Below are positions 54,044 through 63,355 of a stretch of 64,000 bases of DNA, in pieces. Source of the DNA: Streptomyces sp. Go-475 (lineage in GTDB: Bacteria; Actinomycetota; Actinomycetes; Streptomycetales; Streptomycetaceae); the NCBI RefSeq assembly GCF_003330845.1, contig NZ_CP026121.1, forward strand, positions 620,001-684,000. The letters are read 5' to 3'. Within the stretch, counting starts at the first letter, position 1. Each line of letters starts with the position of its first letter. Position numbers and translations under genes: made by a program. The notes under the pieces were generated by a model, which was not told where the DNA came from, did not search any database, and saw only the letters and a program-made list of their open reading frames with translations.

Positions 54044-54966
54044 CACGGCAGGCTCCCGAGGTGGGTGCCGACCCGGTCGCGGTCCCAGGCGCCGTCGGCG
54101 ACGAGGATGCGGTAGCGGTACGCGAAGGACTCGCCCGGCGGCAGCTCGAACTCCTCGAAGAACGCCCAGGAGAAGGCGACCGTCGGGAACGGCTCGGAGC
54201 GGACGAACCAGTGGGACTCGTGGATGGCGGACGTCTCGTCGAGGTTCTCGGGGGCGTGCGCGAAGACCAGGGTGGAGTGGCCGTCGACGTCGTCGTGCTC
54301 GGTGGTGAAGGCGAGCCAGGGGCCCTGGCTGCCCATGAGCTTGCCGGCGTCGGCGTCGGTGTCCGGGGCGAAGACCGTGCCGCCGGTGAAGTCGCGCGGG
54401 CCGCGCCACTGGAGTCCGGTGTAGCCGGCCATCTCGCGGCCCGCGGTGGTCGGGGAGCCGAAGGCCAGGGGTTCGGAGCGGGTGTTGGTGAGCCGGATCG
54501 ACCAGTCGAGGGCCCAGGAGCCGGTCTCCTCGTCCACCGAGTGCACGGTCAGCGACCGCGCCTCGTGCGCCCACTCCTGGCCGCCGTTCTCGAGCCAGGT
54601 GAGGTCCTCGGTGAAGGAGAGGCGGTCCTCGTCGACGGTGAAGGCGGAGAAGCCGTCGTGCCGCATCGAGCCGACCCGTTCCGGCAGGCGGAGGTAGCCC
54701 TGGCCGTGGACGTAGCAGTTGCCGCCCCAGAAGTTCTGGCCGGACAGATGACTCGCCGTCATCTGCAGGCCCTTGTGCCAGCGGTGGTCGTTCGGGCGGT
54801 AGCCGGTGACCGTGCGGCCGGACAGGGTGCGCACGGGATGGGCGTAGGGCTTGCGGGACTCGAAGGGGTCCGGGTCGGGGCGGTAGACGTAGCGGAGGAT
54901 CTCCGTGCCGTTCGCCGCCGTGACGGCGATGTCCTCGCCGTGGGTGTGGGTGACGCGGATGCTCAT
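54040..54966 (-). CDS. DUF6807 (PmoA-like) family protein
   Basis: 308 residues. Recognisable stretches are PYAHPVRTLSGRTVTGYRPNDHRWHKGLQM, NFWGGNCYV, NGGQEWAHEARSLTV, WRGPRDFTGGTVF and FSWAFFEEFELPPGESF. The family has no well-established activity that I know; it co-occurs with Gfo/Idh dehydrogenases in carbohydrate loci and has a galactose-mutarotase-like beta-sandwich look. It overlaps both neighbours by four bases, so it acts in the same pathway. Confidence 0.78.
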   Translation of the reverse strand: MSIRVTHTHGEDIAVTAANGTEILRYVYRPDPDPFESRKPYAHPVRTLSGRTVTGYRPNDHRWHKGLQMTASHLSGQNFWGGNCYVHGQGYLRLPERVGSMRHDGFSAFTVDEDRLSFTEDLTWLENGGQEWAHEARSLTVHSVDEETGSWALDWSIRLTNTRSEPLAFGSPTTAGREMAGYTGLQWRGPRDFTGGTVFAPDTDADAGKLMGSQGPWLAFTTEHDDVDGHSTLVFAHAPENLDETSAIHESHWFVRSEPFPTVAFSWAFFEEFELPPGESFAYRYRILVADGAWDRDRVGTHLGSLPW

Positions 54967-56087
54967 GCGCGCTCCTTGGGGGCCCAGTCGGGGTACTCGC
55001 CGTGCATGGCCTCGTAGAAGGGGTCGCCGGGGCCGATCTCCCCCGCGTGCACGGATCGGCCGGTGAACGCCGCCTTGTACAGGGCGGCGGCGAACTCGAG
55101 GGTGGCGCGGGCCTCCTGACCGCTGCCCGGCGGCCGGGTGCCGCTGTCGTAGGCGTCGAGGAGCGCGCCGAGCTGGGCCGTGTGCGAGCTCGGCACGTCG
55201 TGCGCGGGGGTGCGCCAGGCGATGGCGCGGTCGGAGGCGACGTGCGGGGCCGGGGTGTAGACCCAGCTGTCGTTGCTGTGGCCGTACAGGTGGGTGAGTT
55301 CGACGGTGGCGTCGGCGCAGTCGATGCGGATGCGGCTGACCTCGTCCGGGGAGAGCACGCTGTTGACGACGGTGGCGAGGGCGCCGCTCCTGAAGCGCAC
55401 CAGGGCGGTGGAGACGTCCTCGCTCTCGGTGTCGTGGACGAGCCGGGCGGCCATGGCGCGGATCTCCTCCCACTCGCCGAGCAGGTGCAGCATCAGGTCG
55501 TACTGGTGGATGCCGTGGCCCATGGTGGGGCCGCCGCCCTCACTGGCCCACTTCCCGCGCCACGGCACCGCGTAGTAGGCGGCGTCCCGGTGCCAGGTGG
55601 TCTGGCAGTGCGCGACGAGCGGGGCGCCCAGTTCGCCGCTGGTGATCAGCTCGCGGGCGTGTACGGCGCCGGAGCCGTAGCGGTGCTGGAAGACGACCGC
55701 CGCGTAGGCGCCCGAGGCCTCCTCGGCGGCGGCGATCTCGTCGTACTCGGCGAGCGACAGGGTGAGCGGCTTCTCGCACAGCACCCAGGCACCGGCCTTG
55801 AGCGCGGCCACCGTCTGGTCCCGGTGCAGGGAGGGCGGCGTGCCGATGAGGACCAGGTCGGGGCGTGCGGCGTCCAGCATCGCGTCCACCGAGGTGTACC
55901 CGGCGACCTGCTCGCCGGCCAGCTCGCGGAAGGCGTCGAGCCGCTCCTGGTCCACGTCGACGGCGGCGACCAGTTCCACCCGGTCGGAGTGGGCCCGCAG
56001 CGCGGGCAGGTGGCTGCCGCTGACGATGGCTCCGGTGCCGACGACGGCCACGCGGCGGCGGGTGGGAGACCCTGGGGACACGGACAT
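54963..56087 (-). CDS. Gfo/Idh/MocA-family oxidoreductase
   Basis: 374 residues. The N-terminal Rossmann site is VAVVGTGAIVSGSHLPAL, followed by LIGTPPSLHRDQTVAALKAGAWVLCEKPLTLSL, the family's EKP block with catalytic Lys. The C-terminal half has GGGPTMGHGIHQYDLMLHLLG. It probably oxidises a sugar with NAD(P)+. It is the first gene of a seven-gene operon and sits behind a LacI-type operator. Confidence 0.92.
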   Translation of the reverse strand: MSVSPGSPTRRRVAVVGTGAIVSGSHLPALRAHSDRVELVAAVDVDQERLDAFRELAGEQVAGYTSVDAMLDAARPDLVLIGTPPSLHRDQTVAALKAGAWVLCEKPLTLSLAEYDEIAAAEEASGAYAAVVFQHRYGSGAVHARELITSGELGAPLVAHCQTTWHRDAAYYAVPWRGKWASEGGGPTMGHGIHQYDLMLHLLGEWEEIRAMAARLVHDTESEDVSTALVRFRSGALATVVNSVLSPDEVSRIRIDCADATVELTHLYGHSNDSWVYTPAPHVASDRAIAWRTPAHDVPSSHTAQLGALLDAYDSGTRPPGSGQEARATLEFAAALYKAAFTGRSVHAGEIGPGDPFYEAMHGEYPDWAPKERA

Positions 56088-56426
56088 GCGGCGCTCCTCG
56101 GACGGCCGGCGGACACACGCTTGGAAAGCGCTTGCACTCGGAAGGTGACCCTAGGCGCGAGAGAATGTCTGGACAACCCCCCTGCACGGACCTGCACAAG
56201 GTCTGCGCGCGCGTTCTCCCAGCTCGGGGCGGAGATGCCGAGGTGCGCCGCGGCCGGGAAACGGCGTTCCCCCGCCCCCTTACGGGGGCATACCCCACCG
56301 CGAACCGGCCGCCAGCCGGAGTGATCGCGCGGCGCCCCCTCCCTACCGTTCTGTCACACACCCCCCTCCCTGGCATGACCCTGCCACGCCAGGGAGGGGG
56401 ATATCCGCGACAGAAGGGACACCCAC
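56088..56426. other. Divergent intergenic region
   Basis: This 339-bp stretch separates the carbohydrate operon from the peptidase gene. It holds the LacI-type operator and a 12-bp-stem inverted repeat (56363-56374 with 56388-56399, CCCCTCCCTGGC and its complement) in the peptidase leader. No small gene with a convincing ribosome site was seen. Confidence 0.6.
56121..56137. promoter_or_regulatory. LacI-family operator before the carbohydrate operon
   Basis: TTGGAAAGCGCTTGCAC contains the palindromic core AAGCGCTT typical of LacI/GalR-family repressors. It lies about 40 bp upstream of the dehydrogenase start. No LacI gene is in the window. Confidence 0.75.
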
Positions 56427-57980
56427 GTGTTATCCCGCCTCCCGGGCACCGCGAGGAGAGCCGCCCTCGCCCTGACCGCCGGGGCTCTCGCCTGCACGGC
56501 GCTGCCCGCCACGGCCGCCGAGCGCGCCCCCGGCTCCGACCCCCTCGCCCGCTACCACCAGCAGCGCCTGACCTGGAAGAGCTGCGTGCTCGGCCCGGAC
56601 GACACGACCGGCAAGGAACTGGAACAGGCCGGCGCCCGCTGCGCCGACGTGACCGTGCCGCTGGACTACGCGGACCCCGGCGGCCGTACGATCACCGTCG
56701 CGATCTCCCGGGTCCCCGCCGCCGACACCGGCCGCCGCGTCGGCCCGCTGCTGCTCAACGGCGGCGGACCGGGCGGGCAGACGCTCGGGGACCCGCCGTG
56801 GGTGCGCAAGGCGATGAAGGACGTCGGCGCGCGCTACGACGTGGTGGGGGTGGACCCCCGTTTCGTGGGCCGCAGCACACCGCTGGACTGCCGCTGGCCG
56901 ACCGGCTCGGCGTTCCGCGGGGCTGGTGCGGACCGGGCCGGCTTCGACCGCGTGGCCGCCTTCTCGAAGGACCTCGCCGAGCGCTGCCGCAAGAACGCCG
57001 GTGGAGTGCTGTCCCACATCAACACCCGCAACACCGCGCGCGACATGGACGTGATCCGGGCCGCGCTCGGCGAGCGGCGGATCTCCTACCTGGGCTACTC
57101 CTACGGCAGCTATCTGGGCGAGGTGTACGCCACGATGTTCCCCGGCCGCACCGACCGGGTCGTCCTGGACGGGGTGATCGACCCGGAGCGCTACGGCCCC
57201 CGGCTGCTGCTGGGCATCGAGCGGGCCAACCGCCGGGCGCTGCAGGGCTGGGCCTCCTGGGCCGCCGCCCGTGACACGACGTACGGCCTGGGCGGGACGC
57301 GCGGTGAGGTGCTGGCGGCCGTGGAGCGGGTGCGCCGAGCCGCCGGCCGGTCCCCGCTGCGGCTCGGCGACCACCGGGTGGACGGGCACGTGATGCCCAT
57401 CGTCGTCTTCAACGGCCTGTCGCAGCACAACGACACCGCCTACGGGGAGTTCGCGCAGGGGATGCGGGACATGCTGCGGGCCTCCCGGGGGCAGCGGGTC
57501 ACACCGTCCCCCTGGCTCGCCGGGGTGCTCGACTTCGTGCTCACCGGTGCCGACTCGCACTACGGCAGCGTGCAGACGGCGATCCTGTGCGGCGACGGCA
57601 CGGCCCCGCGCGACCCGGAGGTCTACTGGCGTGACGTCCAGCGCACCCGGGCGCAGGATCCGCTGTTCGCGCCCGTGACCCACAACATCAACCCGTGCGC
57701 CTTCTGGGACGCGCCGCGGGAACGCCCGACCACGGTCCGCGACGACCTGCCCGCGCTGCTCGTCAACGCCACCGGAGACCCGCGCACCGGCTACGTCGGC
57801 GCCCAGGCGGTGCGGGCGATGTGGCCCTCCTCGCGGCTGGTCACCCTGCGCGGCGCCGACCAGCACGCGGTGTACGGCGTCTACGGGTCGCCGTGCGTGG
57901 ACGACGCGGTGAACGCGTACCTGGCCACCGGGCGGCTGCCGGTGCGTGACCTCGACTGCGGGGCGCCCACGCGCGGCTGA
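56427..57980 (+). CDS. Secreted alpha/beta hydrolase, tripeptidyl aminopeptidase family
   Basis: 517 residues. A Sec-type signal (RRAALALTAGALACTALPATAAE) is followed by an alpha/beta-hydrolase fold of the SlpD/Tap type: LLNGGGPGGQTL oxyanion loop, nucleophile elbow GYSYGSYLGEVYA, LLVNATGDPRTGY with the acid and RGADQHAVYG with the histidine. These enzymes remove tripeptides from proteins outside the cell. The GTG start is followed directly by TTA, so translation should depend on bldA and be tied to development. A hairpin terminator follows. Confidence 0.88.
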   Translation: MLSRLPGTARRAALALTAGALACTALPATAAERAPGSDPLARYHQQRLTWKSCVLGPDDTTGKELEQAGARCADVTVPLDYADPGGRTITVAISRVPAADTGRRVGPLLLNGGGPGGQTLGDPPWVRKAMKDVGARYDVVGVDPRFVGRSTPLDCRWPTGSAFRGAGADRAGFDRVAAFSKDLAERCRKNAGGVLSHINTRNTARDMDVIRAALGERRISYLGYSYGSYLGEVYATMFPGRTDRVVLDGVIDPERYGPRLLLGIERANRRALQGWASWAAARDTTYGLGGTRGEVLAAVERVRRAAGRSPLRLGDHRVDGHVMPIVVFNGLSQHNDTAYGEFAQGMRDMLRASRGQRVTPSPWLAGVLDFVLTGADSHYGSVQTAILCGDGTAPRDPEVYWRDVQRTRAQDPLFAPVTHNINPCAFWDAPRERPTTVRDDLPALLVNATGDPRTGYVGAQAVRAMWPSSRLVTLRGADQHAVYGVYGSPCVDDAVNAYLATGRLPVRDLDCGAPTRG

Positions 57981-57986
57981 CGCACG

Positions 57987-58020
57987 CGGGAGCCCGGACC
58001 GTCGCCGGTCCGGGCTCCCG
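57987..58020. terminator. Bidirectional hairpin terminator
   Basis: A perfect 14-bp stem (CGGGAGCCCGGACC and its complement) with a six-base loop lies between the peptidase gene and the convergent hemerythrin-like gene. Confidence 0.85.
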
Positions 58021-58041
58021 GAGTGGGCGGGATCGAGCCCC

Positions 58042-58533
58042 TCAGGACTCGACGATCTTGCGCACGTTGTCCACGGATCCACAGCCGGCCTTCAGCTGAC
58101 GCTCGCGTTCCTGCGAGAACGCCAGGCCCAGCTCCTCCCGCCGCTCCATCGCCACGTTCTCCCGCGCACCGTTGAGGATGGTGCGCTCCTCCTCGTCGGC
58201 GTGGTGGGTGACGGCCTCCACCAGCTCCTCGAGCTTTTCGTCCCACTCCTCGGAGCCGACCTCCTCCACCTCGAGGAGTTCCAGGAGTGCCTTGTTGCCC
58301 TCGTCGTGCTCGTGCTCGCCGTGCTCGACTTCTTCGTCATCGATGTTCTTGTACCGCTTGAGCGCCGGGTAGACCTTGGCCTCCTCGGCCAGTGCGTGGG
58401 CGATCAGCAGGTCCGCGAATTCCCGCAACGCGCCCTCACGATCGGCCTCGACACTGCGCATTCGGCGGAAGAGGTCCTCCATGCGCCGGTGGTCCCGGAG
58501 AATGAGTTCGACGACGTCTTGCGTATCGGTCAT
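58042..58533 (-). CDS. Hemerythrin HHE-domain protein
   Basis: 163 residues, helical and charged. Candidate iron ligands fall in ILRDHRRMEDLF, LLIAHALAEEAKVYPAL, HGEHEHDEGNKALLELL and VTHHADEEERTIL, a hemerythrin-like pattern of spaced His and Glu. Such proteins bind a di-iron centre and respond to oxygen, NO or redox stress. The start at 58533 begins MTDTQDVVEL. The next gene upstream on this strand encodes a small hydrophobic protein. Confidence 0.83.
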   Translation of the reverse strand: MTDTQDVVELILRDHRRMEDLFRRMRSVEADREGALREFADLLIAHALAEEAKVYPALKRYKNIDDEEVEHGEHEHDEGNKALLELLEVEEVGSEEWDEKLEELVEAVTHHADEEERTILNGARENVAMERREELGLAFSQERERQLKAGCGSVDNVRKIVES

Positions 58534-58583
58534 GGAACAGGACGCCTTTCCTTCGAGAAATTCGGGCCACTTTCCTGTACCCG

Positions 58584-58760
58584 TTACCAGCGATACCAGC
58601 GGCCCTTGCGACCTCCGCTGTCCGCGGTGCGCACCACGAAGCCGAGCAGCCACAGCACCAGCACGAACACCGCGATCCACCACAGGACCTTCACCGCGAA
58701 GCCCGCGCCGAACAGGATCAGGGCCAGCAGCAGGACGAGAAGCAGGGGAACCATAGTCAT
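58584..58760 (-). CDS. Small hydrophobic membrane protein (58 aa)
   Basis: The short frame reads MTMVPLLLVLLLALILFGAG then continues through a second hydrophobic stretch (VLWWIAVFVLVLWLLGFVV) to a basic tail ending GRKGRWYRW and TAA. The ATG at 58760 has GGAGG six bases upstream; the second ATG at 58754 is less well placed. Two membrane helices are likely. Proteins of this kind are common in Streptomyces but have no known function. It lies 50 bp upstream of the hemerythrin-like gene on the same strand. Confidence 0.8.
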   Translation of the reverse strand: MTMVPLLLVLLLALILFGAGFAVKVLWWIAVFVLVLWLLGFVVRTADSGGRKGRWYRW

Positions 58761-58896
58761 CAACCTCCGCTCCTCCTGGTGCCCGGCGAACAGGCGAACA
58801 CACAGTCGAATTTCAGTGTTTCTTCACCGGGATCGCGGGCACCTGCCCTCCTTTCGGCGCCGTCGGCGGATACCCGCAAGAGCAACAGGCCCTGTT

Positions 58897-60795
58897 TCAG
58901 TCCTTGCCGACGACGACCACCTCGTCCTCGGCCCTCCATCGGCGTCGCTCGGCTTTGGGCGGATTGATCCGCACGCCGTAGCCCGGACTCGTCGACGCGT
59001 CATCGTGGATTCGGTAGCCGATGGCGCATTCGCCGCGCCGGCGCGCCGCGGCCACGACGGTGGCGAAGGTCGTCTCGCACCCCGGCAGTACGTAGTCGCC
59101 CGCCGGGCGCAGGCGAATACCCGTACCGTCGGCGGAGAACAGCTCCTCGAAAACCGCCGCCAGGTGCCGGTTCTGGGAGATCTGTGCCATGAGCAGGCCG
59201 ATGAGCTTGCCACTGATGATCACGTCGGCTCCGGGGCCGATCGGGGCGAGTGCCCGGTTGCGGTCGTCGATCAGCTCGGTGACGACCGGCAGTTCGCGCC
59301 CGGTGGTTTCCTCCAGTTGGCGCAGCAGCAGGAGGGTGACGAGCGTGCGGTTGTCGGGGTCGTGCGGCGGGTGGCTGGGAGCGGGGTCCTGACCCAGCAC
59401 GATCACGCTGTCGTAGGAGTGCACGTCGAGACGCCGCAGTGTCTCGGGACGAGTCACGTCCCCCTGGTGGAGGGTCAGGGTCAGATCGGTGCCGTGGCGC
59501 GCATCGGCCTCGCTCACCTCCCGGACCGTCGCCTCACCACCGTCCGCCACCACGTCGACGACTGATCCGGGCCGGGCGCGGCGGCGCAACTGATCGAGCA
59601 TGAGCGGCGCCCGGCGGTTCCAGCCCAGCAGGAGGACCCGCTCGGGCCGCGCGGGCGTCACCGGGCCGGAGACCATCGCCGCCTTCTCGACCCACTCATC
59701 GCAATCGGCCGCCCAGGCCGTGTCGTCGTCCCGGGTGATGACGATGAGCAGGTCGTCCGCGGCGACGGGTGTCTGCGGAGACGGATTGAGCAGGGGTGTG
59801 TCCGCGCGCACCATCCCCACGACGCTCGACGTCGGGTAGGACAGCAGCGCGTCGCCGAACGGGCGTCCCGCCAGGGACGGTTCGCTCACCAGGTAGAACT
59901 CGTCGCCGGCGAAGTCGAGGAGCTCCTGGTGGACGAGGGAGAGCCCCGGGCGGCGGGCGGCCTGGACGATCAACCGGGCGGTGACGGTGTCGCTCTCCAG
60001 GACCACGCCGCCCGGCCCGGCGGCGAGATCGGCGGCCAGACGGTAGCGGTCGTCCCGTACGGCGGCGACGACCGGCGGGCGGGTCTCCTCCCCCGCCAGG
60101 GCCGCCCTGAGCGCCAGCAGCGTCTTGACCACCTCGGCGTCGGCGTCGGGCTCGTCACGGGGCAGGACCAGCACGACACCGGCCGTGGCCGGACTGGTCA
60201 GTCTGAGCACGGCCGGGTCGGTGGTGGGGCCGCTGCGGCAGATCAGGCGCGTCCGGCCGACGGCGCCCACCTTCGTGCTCAGGGCCTCCTCCATGGCGGT
60301 CTTGTCCTGGTCGGCCAGCACCGCCACCGCGGCGCGCCGCTGGTTGGCGTTGGCGGCCACCAACTCGCTCACCACCGTGAAGACCTGCTCCGACCACCCC
60401 AGGACCACGACGTGCCCTTGTTCCAGCACGGTGGACCGGCCCCGCCGCAGCGCGGTGAGCCGTTCCGTGAGCGCCGTCGTGATCAGGCCGACCAGCGTCG
60501 AGACGTACAACAGCGCGACCAACGCGAGCAGCACCGACATCGTCACGCGCAGCGGCGTGCCGGTGGCGCCGCCCAGACGCAGGGTCTCTCCGGTGAGGTG
60601 CCACACCTCCGCCAGCCGGTCCGGCAAGGACGCCGGCGCGTCGGGGTCGGTCCACACCACCACAGCACTGGCCGGGACGACGACGGTCAGGCACAACAGC
60701 GCCATCCAGCCGACCAGGGCGGAGGCGCCGCGGGCCAGCGTGCTGTCGAACCAGTAACGGGCCCGGTCACCGAGCGGAGTGCGCCGCCGCGCCAC
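58897..60795 (-). CDS. CASTOR/POLLUX-like ion channel protein with RCK-type domains
   Basis: 632 residues. Two or three N-terminal membrane segments ([46 protein letters not shown]) are followed by [23 protein letters not shown], the first TrkA-N-like nucleotide-binding fold, and a second copy beginning [18 protein letters not shown]. This matches the bacterial relatives of plant CASTOR/POLLUX/SYM8 channels. No classical TVGYG filter is seen. The role is probably cation transport gated by ligands. The GTG at 60795 has GAGGGGGG upstream. Confidence 0.82.
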   Translation of the reverse strand: MARRRTPLGDRARYWFDSTLARGASALVGWMALLCLTVVVPASAVVVWTDPDAPASLPDRLAEVWHLTGETLRLGGATGTPLRVTMSVLLALVALLYVSTLVGLITTALTERLTALRRGRSTVLEQGHVVVLGWSEQVFTVVSELVAANANQRRAAVAVLADQDKTAMEEALSTKVGAVGRTRLICRSGPTTDPAVLRLTSPATAGVVLVLPRDEPDADAEVVKTLLALRAALAGEETRPPVVAAVRDDRYRLAADLAAGPGGVVLESDTVTARLIVQAARRPGLSLVHQELLDFAGDEFYLVSEPSLAGRPFGDALLSYPTSSVVGMVRADTPLLNPSPQTPVAADDLLIVITRDDDTAWAADCDEWVEKAAMVSGPVTPARPERVLLLGWNRRAPLMLDQLRRRARPGSVVDVVADGGEATVREVSEADARHGTDLTLTLHQGDVTRPETLRRLDVHSYDSVIVLGQDPAPSHPPHDPDNRTLVTLLLLRQLEETTGRELPVVTELIDDRNRALAPIGPGADVIISGKLIGLLMAQISQNRHLAAVFEELFSADGTGIRLRPAGDYVLPGCETTFATVVAAARRRGECAIGYRIHDDASTSPGYGVRINPPKAERRRWRAEDEVVVVGKD

Positions 60796-61083
60796 TCTTC
60801 CCCCCTCCGTCGCCCCGGCCTCTCGTGCGGTCCGCCGGCGCCGCCTGAGCGGTGCGCCGCGCTGAACGCCGGAGAGCACGGATGTGAATACGCCTGTCGC
60901 AGTGTGGAGGCCCGAACGCGGCGGAAGGCGCGGTTCGCCGCGCATTCATTCCTTCGGGTTCCCCTGGCCGTCCACGCCGGCCGACCCGCTGTCACGTCAG
61001 GGTTTGTCGCGACTTTCCCTCCTTCGGGTCAACGCCCTGGCGATGGACGGCGCCCGGACACGACCGCCAGTACAAAGGCCGCC

Positions 61084-63078
61084 ATGACTGAAGATCACGC
61101 GGTGGTGCACCCGGACGGCGGTTTCTCACGGAGGAGCTTCGCTGCGGCGGCCGGTACGGCCACGGTGGCCACGGCCCTGGCCGGCGGTCCCGCCACGGCA
61201 CTGCCCGCCCCGACCGCCCGGGGCGACAGCCGTGGCGCCGACTTCGACCGGTGCCTCGCCGTCGCCCGCGCCCTCCTCGTCCTCGACTCCGACGACCGCC
61301 CCCTCGTCCCGGTCTACCAGCGCGTCCTCAACAAGGGACTGCCGGCTCAGCGGCGGACACGCCCCAAGGACGTCCTCGTCATCGGCGCCGGCCCGGCCGG
61401 ACTGGTGGCTGCCTGGCTGCTGAAGAAGGCAGGTCACCGGGTGACGATCCTGGAGGCAAACGGCAACCGCGCGGGCGGCCGCGTCAAGACCTTCCGCAAC
61501 GGCGGCCACGAGAACGCCGCGCAGCCCTTCGCCGATCCCCGCCAGTACGCCGAAGCGGGCGCGATGCGCATTCCCGGGAGCCATCCCCTGGTGATGGAGC
61601 TGATCGACCAGTTCGGACTGAAGAAGCGGCGCTTCCACTACGTCGACGTCGACGCCGAGGGACGTGCCGCGGGCCGCACCTGGATCCACGTCAACGGCAT
61701 CCGCGTACGGCGCGCCGACTACGCCCGCGCGCCCCGGCGCGTGAACCGGTCCTTCGGCGTCCCCCGGACCCATTGGGACACCCCCGCCGCCGCCATCCTG
61801 CGCGCGGCGCTGGACCCGGTGCGCGACGAGTTCAGCTACGTCAACGGTGAAGGCAAGCGGGTCGACAAGCCGCTCCCGGAGCGGCTGCGGGGCTGGGCCC
61901 GCGTGGTGCGCCGGTTCGGCGACTGGTCGATGTTCCGCTTCCTCACCGAGCACGCCGGGCTCGACGAGCGGACCATCGACCTGATCGGCACCCTGGAGAA
62001 CCTCACCTCGCGCCTCCCGCTGTCCTTCATCCACAGCTTCATCGGCTCCTCCCTCATCAGCCCCGACACGCCGTTCTACGAGCTGGAGGGCGGCACGGCC
62101 GTACTGCCGGACGCCCTGCTGGAACGCGTCCGCGAGGACGTGCGGTTCGACCGCCGTGTCACACGCATCGAGTACCACCACCCGGACCGCCCTTCGGCGG
62201 ACACCGAGCACGTGCGGAACAAGGGCCCGCACGTGTGGGTGGACACCGTGTCCGAGGGCCGCGACGGTCCCGTCGTCCGCGAGCAGTTCACCGCGGACGT
62301 CGCCGTCGTCACGGTGCCGTTCTCCGGACTGCGCCACGTGCAGATCGACCCGCCCATGTCGTACGGCAAGCGCCGCGCGGTCTGCGAACTGCACTACGAC
62401 AGCGCGACCAAGGTGCTGCTGGAGTTCAGCCGCCGCTGGTGGGAGTTCGACGAGGCCGACTGGAAGCGCGAGCTCGACGCCGTCGACCCGGGCCTGTACG
62501 AGGCTTACCGCACCGGCCGCGCCGCCACGGACGGGAGCCTGCTCGGCGCTCACCCCTCCGTGCCCGGCGGGCACATCACAGCGGGTCAGCGCACCCACTA
62601 CGCCGCCAACCGCGCGATCAGCCGGGATCAGCCGGAGGCGGTCGACGTCCTGGGCGGCGGCTCGGTGTCGGACAACGCCAACCGCTTCATGTTCCACCCC
62701 TCCCATCCGGTCCCGGGCAGCGCGGGGGGTGTGGTTCTGGCCTCCTACAGCTGGGCCGACGACGCGCTGCGCTGGGACTCCCTGGACGACGAAGCACGCT
62801 ACCCGCACGCCCTGTGCGGCCTCCAGCAGGTCTACGGGCAGCGCATCGAGGTCTTCTACACCGGCGCGGGCCGCACGCAGAGCTGGCTGCGCGACCCCTA
62901 CGCCTACGGGGAGGCGTCCGTGCTCCTGCCCGGACAGCACACGGAACTGCTGCCGGCCATCCCCGTGCGCGAGGGACCGTTGCACTTCGCCGGTGACCAC
63001 ACGTCCGTCAAGCCGGCGTGGATCGAGGGGGCCGTGGAATCCGCCGTGCGGGCCGCTCTGGAGATCCACACGGCGTAG
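61084..63078 (+). CDS. Tat-exported flavin amine/L-amino-acid oxidase
   Basis: 664 residues. A twin-arginine signal ([21 protein letters not shown]) is followed by an FAD site [22 protein letters not shown] with [14 protein letters not shown], a GAMRIP block, and the C-terminal [20 protein letters not shown]. This is the layout of Streptomyces L-glutamate/L-amino-acid oxidases, which deaminate amino acids and release H2O2 and ammonia. The C-terminal half carries [11 protein letters not shown], part of the substrate domain. The enzyme would be exported folded with its cofactor. Substrate is not resolved; tryptophan or lysine oxidases share the fold. Confidence 0.85.
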   Translation: MTEDHAVVHPDGGFSRRSFAAAAGTATVATALAGGPATALPAPTARGDSRGADFDRCLAVARALLVLDSDDRPLVPVYQRVLNKGLPAQRRTRPKDVLVIGAGPAGLVAAWLLKKAGHRVTILEANGNRAGGRVKTFRNGGHENAAQPFADPRQYAEAGAMRIPGSHPLVMELIDQFGLKKRRFHYVDVDAEGRAAGRTWIHVNGIRVRRADYARAPRRVNRSFGVPRTHWDTPAAAILRAALDPVRDEFSYVNGEGKRVDKPLPERLRGWARVVRRFGDWSMFRFLTEHAGLDERTIDLIGTLENLTSRLPLSFIHSFIGSSLISPDTPFYELEGGTAVLPDALLERVREDVRFDRRVTRIEYHHPDRPSADTEHVRNKGPHVWVDTVSEGRDGPVVREQFTADVAVVTVPFSGLRHVQIDPPMSYGKRRAVCELHYDSATKVLLEFSRRWWEFDEADWKRELDAVDPGLYEAYRTGRAATDGSLLGAHPSVPGGHITAGQRTHYAANRAISRDQPEAVDVLGGGSVSDNANRFMFHPSHPVPGSAGGVVLASYSWADDALRWDSLDDEARYPHALCGLQQVYGQRIEVFYTGAGRTQSWLRDPYAYGEASVLLPGQHTELLPAIPVREGPLHFAGDHTSVKPAWIEGAVESAVRAALEIHTA

Positions 63079-63101
63079 CAGTCGCTGAACCGCCGCGCAT
63101 G

Positions 63102-63132
63102 CCAGGGCCCCGGCGCACCGCCTGGGCCCTGG
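63102..63132. terminator. Hairpin after the amine oxidase gene
   Basis: CCAGGGCCC and GGGCCCTGG form a 9-bp perfect stem around 13 bases, starting 24 bp after the stop codon. The rest of 63133-63355 shows no gene I can support. Confidence 0.6.
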
Positions 63133-63355
63133 AGGGCGCCGTAAGGACCCGTCGTCCGCCCGGAGGGCGGGCCCCGCGGACCGCCCGCGCAAGAGGCCCC
63201 GGCTGGGATACCTCGGCGACCGCAATGACCAAAACCTCCGTTGGTTCCGCAAGCGAGACAGCCCGTCGGCGTCCGGTGCAGCATGTGGCCCACGTCACCC
63301 TCCCCCACAGGGCCTTTACCTACCCGCATCGACGTACCGACAGGTGGTGGCACTC

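Noticed and set aside
59929..61083. Long N-terminal extension of the amine oxidase frame
   Set aside because: It lies antisense to the channel gene and has no protein features; the Tat signal begins just after the ATG at 61084.
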